Shown piece by piece: positions 55,025 to 64,000 of a stretch of 64,000 nt of DNA (positions are counted from its first letter, which is position 1; the number at the start of each line of letters is the position of its first letter). The notes below the pieces were generated by a model. The model did not search any database, was not told where the DNA came from, and was given only the letters and a program-made list of their open reading frames with translations. The stretch covers positions 62,001-126,000 of the forward strand of contig JACTVC010000034.1 in the NCBI GenBank assembly GCA_018417955.1, written 5' to 3'. The position numbers and the translations under genes are program-made. This DNA comes from Laccaria trichodermophora. Its lineage: Eukaryota > Basidiomycota > Agaricomycetes > Agaricales > Hydnangiaceae.

Positions 55025-58000
55025 ATGCCCGTTGATAAATCCAAAGTACCTCCCAGTCGAAGGACCCAAAGGCAGATAACAGAGGAAGAATTGAGGGATA
55101 TTGAGCTGAAGAGGCTACGGGGTGCGTATTTCTATCCTACGAAGCTTCACGCTTCATATACTTATCAAGCCCTTTCAAGGAGAACTCTCCTGCGCAGAGT
55201 GTAGGCGCTTAAAGTTACGCTGCGATAAGAAAGTTCCCTGTGGTTCCTGCTGTCGAAGGGGCTGCGAAAGTATATGCCCTTGCGGTACGCGACGTACAAC
55301 TCCTCCTGGAACCCCGCCAGAGATAACATTCGTCATCTCTTAGGCATCTTGTCAGCAGGGCAGGGGACCCGGTAAGTGTCAGTTCAAGCTTTCTTAGTTT
55401 CTGCCTGATACAAGGCGCTTAGTTTCATTCTGGCCGACACTGAGCAGCTGCACCGCAAAATCGCGGATATGAGCAATCGCATTCGACAACTCGAAGATGC
55501 CCTTGCTATACTGCAGGCCACAATCTCCGATAAGAGACATCCGTTATTGAGTGACGAGCTGCTCAAGGTCAAGTTTGGGTCAGAAGCTTTGAACTCTCGC
55601 CAAGATTCTTCAAGCGACCGGGATGCAAGCATGCTAGAAGCAATAGACGTTCTTGGAACCCTGACGCTCGGCGATTCAGGAGAGGTCAAGTATTTTGGGA
55701 GATCAGCTGGCTCAGAGGTATGTGAGCATTCTCTAACGAAATTTACCTCATCATTTCGTTGTGGCCAGACCCTGATGATGGTAATGTCTCCATTCTATGC
55801 AACGCCTCGATAACGAACCATGCCAGACTGGCGAAGAAGCTGCCCCCTCTTTTGAAGACGCCGAAGATGGAGAGGCCCCAATCGCCTTATCGCCAGAGCT
55901 GGAAAACCTGGCGAATCTTTTCCCGTTCACCTCACAAGACCGACCCAAGAGTCATTCTCTGGAGATGCTGGAGTCTCTTTTGCCTACTCCTCAGAGGGCG
56001 TGGAATTTATGCGAGTCCTATCTTTTGCACGGCGCCTTGTTTTTCAGACCGATCAAGCGAAATGAACTGATGGACATTCTTTTGCCAAAAATCTACGAGA
56101 CAGCCTCCTCACGATCACGAAGCCGCGCGGCCGCCGAATCATCTCCCCCTAGCAATCACACAGAAAATCCAAAGCTCTTTGAATCGACTAGTCCCCATGC
56201 ACTGGCAGCATTGTACTTCACGTTTTCTCTCGGCGCCTTGCTGGATCTCGGAGTGTCTCCTTATAACGCAGAAGCAGAACATTACTATGATCTCGGCCGT
56301 GCTGCGCTGTCTTTGCACGCCGCCTATGAATCCCCTACTATGGAAACCGTTCAGGCGATGGGCCTCATGGCAACATATCGCAGTCTCGCTGGAAGTAAAT
56401 ATTCTCGAGACAGCGCCGTATGTCACGTTCATGGCCCTCAGTGTCAAAAATCAATTTCATTCTTTCTAGTGGTGCGTCATGAGTTTCGCTGCAAAGCTTG
56501 CACAAAGCGTAAGCCCCACTTATTTATTTTGCCTTCTTCCGACTCAGAGGGATTACTTAATAGATCGGTCTTCGTAAGTCACTTTGAAAGTCGGTGACTA
56601 TTTCTGAGCCTGTCCGGCAGATCGGGATAGTGCGCCCTGGAATATCGATTCCGCCACAGTTCAAAAGCGCAGAAACCTGTTCTGGGAGGTCTTTGCTGCG
56701 GACGTATCACACGTACGTTCCCTTCCTTAGGTTATTCTTTATGACCGATTATGGCTAGCAGAGTCTGGCCCTGGGACGGCCGCCTGCGATCCACTTATCT
56801 TTCGTGGATTGTGAGTATCCCATTGACGATGAAGAAAATGTCAATGAAGCGGGAGAGATTCAAAGCGGATGCAAGTACAGTTCTGTTAACGCCTTTGAGT
56901 TTTGGTCTGATGGATCCCCAAAGTTTGGCGGATGAAGCATACATTCGGACGAGACATCTTTAATTCTGTCGCAGACACTACCTTGACTGCGAAGTCGCCT
57001 CGATATAGTACGGTTCTTGACCTCGACAAAAAAGTGAGAGAGCTGTCTTTCCCTGCCGCCTTCAAACCGTACGCATCACTGGATGACGGCGAAGAGACGT
57101 ACTACTCCAGTTCTCTTAGTTTGCGGGATTTTTATGCGAGCCAGCACAGGACAGTCAGTAAGTATCATTTAAATCTTTCTCAACTTGACTTTACTGGTTC
57201 GCCCTAGCCATGTTGTACCTGCATAGGAGCTTTTTCGCACAAGCGTTACTGGATCACCCCAAGAACCCTTTACTCAGCCCTTTTGCCCCATCTTTCCTAA
57301 CCTCATATCGATCTGCTTCCATAGTCATCAAGGCTTGCACCCACCAATTTGATCGCTGTGCCGCTATGGCGATGCGTGTCTGGTTTTTGCTGTCGCATGC
57401 GTTCTCCGCGGCGGTGCGGTTCAACTCAAAGTACACCGTGTAATTTCTAAATCATTTCCACAGGTCATTGTTGGGACAGTCGTTACCCGATCTCCCAACT
57501 TGAATATCGCCTCTGCGGCTTTACATGACCTTGACTTGGCGGTGGAGCTTTTTCGAAGGACCGCAGTTCAGTCGCGACGTGCGAGGATTGCACTAGTATG
57601 AATTCTTCTTTTCCTTCACCAGAACCCAATTTCATGCCATTGATTTAGGGTGTTCTTCAAAAGCTAACGGAGAAGGCTCTTCGCGCCTACTCTCTGAATT
57701 CTTCCATCATTCCAAGTTCTCCCTCATTCGGTTCATTCCCACCTCAAACTATCGATGACGGCGAAGACGAACTCGCTATTTTTGGTGGACAAACTCGAGT
57801 TTTGAATCGCACTTCGCGGCATAAGCTGTCGTCGCCAACGCACCCATCCTCCTCTCCCCGGTCTGAAAGCTCGGCGTCCTCACCACCCATATTCCTTGAG
57901 GAAGTACATGGGCAGGCCTTGACGACAATCTCCAACGCTCGGCCTTCAGTACTACACGATCATAACCTTGCCAATGCAACATCTGCCCACCTGGACTTGC

Positions 58001-58521
58001 CGATCCAGGCTGATATGCCGCCTACAACTGTGGGTGGAAATGTGCACGGCTACGTCTTAAGCAACCATTCTGTTAGGCAACCTGTGGCTTCTAGCAGCGC
58101 GCAACAATACAACCGCCTCATCGATTTACTTCCTAGCCAAATGCCAGGTTCTGTCCATCAACAGCCATCACCCAGCGCCATGCAACGCTATGACCAACCC
58201 GAGCAAACGCGCGACTGGTCTTTGTGGCATCCCCATGGACAATTGCCTCAAAGTCGTTTAGATGCCAATTCATGGCCTTCGCAATATTCGTCCTCACAAC
58301 CCCAATCCCTATCCCCTAGTGAAGGTGTAAACGTGAACTCCCTGGCGACATATACTAGTGTAATGCCTTATTCAGGTTATGGGAACGGGCTATACGCGGC
58401 CCAACTCATGAACCCTGCCGGTGCCGTGGAGATGGGGCTATCCAGTGAATCCGGAATGGACGCTCGCTGGATGACGCTGATGCACGATTGCGGTATTATG
58501 GAGGCAGAAGCCCATGACTAA
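55025..58521 (+). CDS. Zn2Cys6 fungal-specific transcription factor
   Basis: Fourteen exons (55025-55121, 55180-55284, 55344-55371, 55423-55717, 55769-55780, 55827-56417, 56470-56508, 56562-56571, 56621-56712, 56762-56870, 56924-57157, 57208-57413, 57464-57595, 57649-58521) close to 940 residues. After a basic leader comes the binuclear zinc cluster CAECRRLKLRCDKKVPCGSC, its last cysteines in the next residues. A coiled-coil linker (TEQLHRKIADM) follows, then the fungal_trans domain (ALAALYFTFSLGALLDLG, AAKLAQSIGLHRDSAPWNID, RRNLFWEVFAADVS, LALGRPPAIHLSFVDCEYP). The C-terminus is a long S/Q-rich tail. Intron 10 (56871-56923) starts with GCAAGT rather than GT and is needed to join SG-F-WRMKHTF. 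It acts in the nucleus as a DNA-binding regulator; its targets are unknown. Confidence 0.92.
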
Positions 58522-58887
58522 AGTTACCCTGGCTTGGTTTTTTCTCTCAACGTGGGTCTTGTGCAATAATAACGGTAAAAGGGGGGTTGGAAAAAACGGA
58601 AAAAGAATTTTTGAAGACGAAGTCTGTCGGTTAAGTCCCAGGCACCCACGGTAAATCCAGCGTAACATGAAACTGCCATAGCAGCTCCTTCCCAAGCCAT
58701 TACCCAAGCTCCACTCTGACATAGGGCCTTGTGCTCAACTTGTACTATGGAATTGCGTTCTGTCCACTCACTTTAGAGTATTCCACGGAGTTGTGATTTG
58801 ATTCAATGTAATTGTTTTAGCGGAATATTCTAAGTTACGAGCAAGGTACGAGCGGAGGATGTGCTAAATTTAAATGACGCATATACT
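58522..58887. other. 3' region
   Basis: About 365 bp between the transcription-factor stop and the MITE; nothing recognised. Confidence 0.45.
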
Positions 58888-59299
58888 ACTGTCATCCACC
58901 CCCTAATGATACGCCACCCCTGTTTGATACAGTTTGACTAGCCTATATATCACTCAATACTACACCAATTTCTATGAAACAAGTTGTAACAAGTAGTGCA
59001 TGCTCACATCTACGATTGTACAAAATTTGGATGCAATCGAGGCAGAATTGACAAAGCTGTGGAGCATTCAAAATGGACTGTTTTTCAGAAATAGCCAAAA
59101 TACAGTCACACCCCTCTGTGATACACCTATAATCCTACTTTTTCTCTGTGAGATGCTGGTCAAACATTCTGAAATTTGGTACAGTCATAGAGGGGCATTT
59201 ATCTGAGATTTTCATGTAGTTTTTGTAGTGAAAGGTTGTGCTCAAGTTTGTTGAAGCTAATTTCTTATTTTTGGTGTATCATTAGCAGGTGGATGACTG
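58888..59299. mobile_element. TA-flanked MITE, 412 bp
   Basis: The ends CTGTCATCCACC and (inverted) CAGTCATCCACC continue about 30 bp inward with 24 of 30 matches, including CTAATGATAC. Both sides are flanked by TA (58886-58887 and 59300-59301). There is no internal transposase. It lies about 180 bp upstream of the next gene's ATG. Confidence 0.65.
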
Positions 59300-59476
59300 T
59301 ATATATCACGTGATGTTCAACAATTGATTCGCTTTCAAATGTTCTATTCCTACCTCTTTTTCTACAACTCTCTGTAACTCGGGCAACCGCCTTCGTTGAA
59401 CGTTGAACGTTGAACCTTAGAACCCTTTTGTTAGTCATCCAGTACCGTCCAGGAGAGTCATTGTTTTGCCAATGAC

Positions 59477-62400
59477 ATGTCCATGTACGACGACGACGAA
59501 GACCTTCGCTTTCATGTGCAGCATCTGCTGCACGACTATTCTCTAGCTCACTACACGACCGACTATGTAGCCTTCACCATAGACGTGGTTGCGGAGGTGA
59601 GGATATGCGTTTTCACGTGGAAGTTCACTGACAATGCACCATCCGAATAGTTTTTGCAGCAGCTAGAGCTCGTCCCACTCACTGACCCCGCCTCCCTACT
59701 AATCCCCACTGATCCCTTCACGGCGCTGTCTCAGATGTACCAGCTCGATTCTATCCCCCCATACGACGAAATACCACAGACAACGGTTGAAGCATACGAG
59801 TATATAAAGCGCACGTTGAAAACACGCCCTGGGAAGCCGAAATCTGAGAGAATCGTCGACGATGATGATTGTAAGCCAGCTTTACCCTGAAAATAACGAC
59901 GTTCTAACCCTTTGAAAGATTCTTTGACTTTTGATCGACCGATGTCCCCCATTATAACCTCTAAGTCCCGCCGAGAAACCCCCACGCTCGGAAAAGGTAA
60001 AGCCGCACGCACTGCGCTCTCATCGTACAAGAACATCTTCAATAAACACAAATTAACCGAAATCCCGGTGGAGCCAGTGCCGGAAGTGATTATCCCTCTC
60101 GAAGAAGCATTGTCAGTTCGATATTTCTTCCATCGAAAGCCAACGCATAGTACTTATCAGGTGGATGATTCAGGAACTTGTCCTGGAACTTGGGTCCTGG
60201 GGAGAACACAGCCGTCCTGTCGCTGCTTAAACAGACAGCGGACATGAATCGGCATCAGAAGGACTACAAGAACCCGTACCTAGACCCAGCTCAATGGCGG
60301 GACTCGCCAGCATTGATTGAGCCGCCCGACCCGCCGTTTATTCCTATATTTCCAAGGGGTAAAATGCCGAGGTCTGGTCAAGCGGTTGACCGGGGCATGC
60401 AGAATCTCAAGGATGTGTCGGACTTGCCCTTGGTGATTATAAGCGAGGCGAAAGTCGAGGGTGAAGAAGATCTGAGCGTGCAGAATATGATGGTCGTGGA
60501 TGGTTGGCGTAAGTGATCCCTGGTCTTTTTTTTTTTACAGTATCCATGCTCCCGATTGACGTTCTACCAATAGAAACCATCAGCTCATCGCCGCCTTCCA
60601 CGATATCGACTCCCAGATCGAGTCAAGAAGAGGACCAACTGGACGAGCTCTGGTTTCCATCTTCGCCTGATACGGAGCCTCCTTTGGTTGAACAAGTGGA
60701 GAAGGCCAAGATAGGTACGTCTCTTGCGTCAAACGCCGACTTTTCTGACGTTCTTGAACACAGAGGTGGTACAAATGCCCAGATCACGACGGATCGGTGG
60801 CATGGAAGGTTTAACCAAGCATGTCGCTGCTGGAAAAACGTTAGCTCTCACTTATATCTAAATATTCCCCCGTTCACCATCATCCAGCATGAGTTCTTTT
60901 CTACTCTCTCTCATCGTGCCAACAAGTCCATATAAACCTCCTCATGAAAGCCCTCCTCACTCGCCCGAACCAGCGACGTCTCTCATCGGTCAGCCTCCCT
61001 CTGCGATGGACAATGCTAACGACAAGGAACCAGATGTAAACGACGATCTTGATACCGAGCTGAGAAGACTGTACACCACCACAAACCCCGCCGACTTGAT
61101 CATGAACGAAAAACTCGATGAAAAGAATGACCTTTTGATGGATGGTGAGAGTCATATCAACCGCTTCCACCGTCCGGTTTATAAGATCCTTCCAAGTTCC
61201 CACTCTCCCGCAGCCTAACCTTCACCCACCTAACGACCTCGTCCTTCCCACTTCCCTACCTGATCTTGCCTTCCCAGTCAAACGGCCTGGGGATTCCAAA
61301 GCGAAGTTTCCCCATCCGTTGAAGAAAGCAAAGGGTCGACAGGCGCTGACGGTAGCATTGTCCTGGATGTTAGCCTTTTCTGCGTTCTTGATTATTTCTG
61401 CTAACCCACACCTTCGGTAGCCCATTTACCGCTGAGAAAAAGCTACCAACAATCCCTGAACTCGTCGAGGTTGATTCCTTGTTTGAGGACGGCTATCCTC
61501 TACCTCAGGACGTCGAACTCTGCATTGATCGGGCTTCTGTGGCCGATTCGCATCCGCAAGATGCAAGTAATAAGTTTTGGGATAACTTTGTCACTCGCGG
61601 AAACCGATATGAACCGCCCGAAGCGGACTTCAAGATGGTGCTCAACAGAACTGAACGTCAGCGGCTCGCAAGGATTCAAGGAAACAAGACGCACGCTATG
61701 GAAGTGTGCGACGACGCTGTCGATGAAACACGAGACGGTTGCGAAGAAGAACTCCAAGACAGCAGTGACGTTGAAAGCTTCATCAAGCGACCTCACAAAC
61801 GCGCTAGGCTGGCTGGCCCTTCTCTTGCGCAAAACTATCGCTCGGGTAACGATACTGATGACGGCTTGCGAGCGCCTTGCTCTCCTCAGAGTAAACAGCT
61901 CAGCCAACAGATGTTCGACGACAAGGAGAATTGGCCGCCTTATTCTGAACCTCTATTCTATCCTGACGATTCTGATCCCAGTTTTGATCAAGGCTATGAT
62001 TTTGAACTTGGTCCTATCTCGCCCTTCCCCCTGCCAATGGACGAGACTCCTTATTTCGAAGAAGCTCAACTCGACAATTCCGCTGGCTATTCGACGTCAA
62101 GAGAACCAACGATCAATGCTATTTCAACACCTCAAGATTTGGACAAAATAATCACTGTGGACGAAAACCTTGAACTACCACCTCCCAGAACTGCTCTTTC
62201 ATTTAATTTTGAACCTCAAATCGCTACTCACATTCTTGGAATTGCCTCCTTCGCTCGACTACGGGCTAGAAATATTCTCACCCCTGATCTGGCTCCTAAA
62301 CCTATTGCTCCTACTTCTCAAGATGTATCTCCAGAACTACTGGAATCGCGCAGTGCTCCTTCTGATATATACGACCGAAATACGCTTAGGCTTCCTGATG

Positions 62401-63309
62401 TGCAACAACCTCCGACTACGGTTCATCGGTATATGATGTCTCTTGAGCTCCTCCAAAAACAGACACTTGTCCGCGCTCTTCGTTCTCCCTCATGCAGCAT
62501 CGACCTCGTGGAGCGCGATATTCTCAATGGCGTCGACCTCATCTTGGACCCGTTCACAGCTATCATCTTCGTACCCCTTCTCTCGCTTCCTTCTCAATGC
62601 GAATCCGTCGTCCAACAGGTCTCCTACCAATCTTGGCACTATGCTCGCCTGCTCGTCGTGTTCGAAGCCTATCCTGAATCTTCCTCAGTGCGACCTTCAA
62701 AGGGCACTGTATCGGATCTATACGCTTATACTCCGCCAGTGTTGAAAGCCATCAAGAAGTTCCGACGTGATGTTAGTATTGCTGAGGCGTGTGGGACGAA
62801 ATCGCCGTCTTTGATGGTACAGTATGCGTTTGCGGATAAGGTTGAACAGACTGCGTTATTTGCGAGGTTGTTTGGAGATGAGGCGGAGGGGAAGGATCAA
62901 ACTCACGGCGCGATTTGGGGAGGGCGTGAGTGGTTTGACGAGGAAATTTCGGAGGTTTGTTATATAAATTCTGGTGGTCTTCAGCTTGATTGTGTCACAT
63001 CTAGGACGAATTGGCTCTTGGCTCGGTTAACGGCATGAACAGGTTTTCCGCGTCCATTATCCTGTATCAAGTGACTCCGCAAAACTTTCTGGATATGTCC
63101 GACCAGGAGCGGATAGAGAAATTTAGCTATTTTGTAGGCGCCCATGCTTTGGTTCGTCTTTTCCTTGTTTTTCTTTTCCGTCTTGATGAAGACTGGGATT
63201 TAAACAGGAAAAATTCAATGCAGAGATGCTATTGCGGTATCAGACTCTTGATGCAACAGATAGCTCACTTACTGACAACAGTTCGGATGGTCTCTATCCT
63301 CTTCCGTGA
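59477..63309 (+). CDS. large protein resembling XPF-like meiotic Zip2/SHOC1
   Basis: Eleven exons (59477-59596, 59651-59870, 59919-60111, 60174-60508, 60574-60714, 60764-60839, 60888-61144, 61197-61368, 61421-62954, 63005-63151, 63208-63309) close to 1098 residues. Exon 5 could also start at 60541, in frame. The N-terminal half has SW-type short motifs (NLSWNLGPGENTA, and ALSWIPFTAEK across a splice). The C-terminal third looks like an inactive ERCC4-type nuclease core (GVDLILDPFTAIIFVPLLSL, then ARLLVVFEAYP), followed by NGMNRFSASIILYQ and MSDQERIEKFSYFVG, which suits a helix-hairpin-helix tail. Zip2/SHOC1 proteins stabilise crossover intermediates with the ZMM group. The gene model is strong; the family name is a by-eye judgement and another XPF-fold protein is possible. 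Confidence 0.55.
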
Positions 63310-63550
63310 ATTCTGACTCTTTCTTTGCTGTTTCCACTACGTTGTTGTTATTCCACTACGTTTTTCCCCTTACAGTTTGTGGTAGACGAACCAGTGGGGA
63401 AAAATCGCATGCTTAAATGTAATCACGTATGGCGTGGAGCACTGGTGTGACGTACCGTGTGACCGATTTCGTCAAGTTGTGATGTGACAAATCCCTTCAA
63501 ACGTTCGACGCCCATCTCTCAGAACTTCGCTTCCGTAGATTCCACAAACC

Positions 63551-64000
63551 ATGATGTACGAAGGAATTGTCGACGATTTCACTTTAACTCTTCCGAACGC
63601 CGGGATTCTACCATTTGACAGTGCTAGTGAGCTTGATGAGATCTACGAGCGGGTTTTTCCATTCGAGTTACCAAACTGTGGTTTTAATTCATATACCAAG
63701 AATGGCGAGTTGCGAGGCAAACTGTGTGGAATACAGATCATACTCATTGCCCAAATCTCAGGCAATTGGTTCGCGGCTGCGATAAAGCGCCAGAGGAGGG
63801 CAGAGATCAAGGCTTCAAGAACAATTTCTCGAGACATATCCTATGATCTGGATCTTCCCATTGAGCTTCTTCTCGAGGTTTGTCCCAACGTCTCAAAATG
63901 TCGCCTGATCAACAGATTGATTGAGCGACCTGCCACCTAGATTTTTGAATTCCTCCATCCTATGGACCTTTATTCCGTAATACGCTCAACGAAGAGGCTC
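63551..64000 (+). CDS. F-box protein, 5' part only
   Basis: Exon 1 is 63551-63877 and exon 2 starts at 63941 (63-nt GTTTGT...CTAG intron), cut by the window end. The splice rebuilds a classic F-box start: DLPIELLLEIFEFLHPMDLY, then SVIRSTKRL. The preceding 100 residues are acidic and unassigned. Such proteins link substrates to Skp1-Cullin-F-box ubiquitin ligases. The start has two adjacent ATGs; the first is used. Confidence 0.85.

Overview
The window looks like nuclear DNA of a mushroom-forming basidiomycete (Agaricomycetes). The genes are cut by many 45-65 nt introns with GTNNGT donors and CTAAC-like branch points. The families are typical of that group: F-box/LRR-like proteins, DUF6534-type seven-helix membrane proteins, UstYa-like proteins and a Zn2Cys6 regulator. 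There are no operons, ribosome binding sites or rRNA, and I recognised no tRNA. Family names come from motifs read by eye, without a database search. Exon joins were checked by reading phase, and most multi-exon genes below close in frame from ATG to stop.

Region by region. 1-9 kb: an LRR-type protein, two broken genes each with one in-frame stop, two 21-bp in-frame repeat loci, and dispersed repeats. 9.0-9.7 kb: a 654-bp TA-flanked MITE. 9.9-11 kb: a secreted/single-pass surface protein. 11.8-19.2 kb: a possible small secondary-metabolite-type cluster with two UstYa-like proteins, a multi-pass membrane protein, a type II membrane protein, a GNAT acetyltransferase and a candidate short secreted peptide gene behind a TATA box. 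19.8-33.2 kb: two PEX3 paralogues about 10.5 kb apart. The first has lost its last exon and carries a 719-bp hAT-like MITE upstream; the second copy preserves the empty site. Between them lies a stretch with no credible long ORF that is full of repeated exon-intron modules: minus-strand at 23-25.6 kb, plus-strand at 26.3-27.1 and 29.3-29.9 kb. 33.4-34.7 kb: an unrecognised five-exon gene. 34.7-41 kb: gene-poor, with inverted repeats and an old tandem duplication. 41-43.7 kb: a glycogen-targeting PP1 regulatory subunit. 43.7-51.3 kb: gene-poor with local duplications. 51.4-53.5 kb: a 20-exon DUF6534-type membrane protein. 55.0-58.5 kb: a Zn2Cys6 transcription factor. 58.9-59.3 kb: another MITE. 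59.5-63.3 kb: a large protein resembling the XPF-like meiotic Zip2/SHOC1 family. 63.6 kb to the end: the start of an F-box gene.

The two most unusual parts are the modular spliced, apparently non-coding arrays between the PEX3 copies, and the UstYa-containing block with its candidate precursor peptide. Both rest on sequence reading alone.
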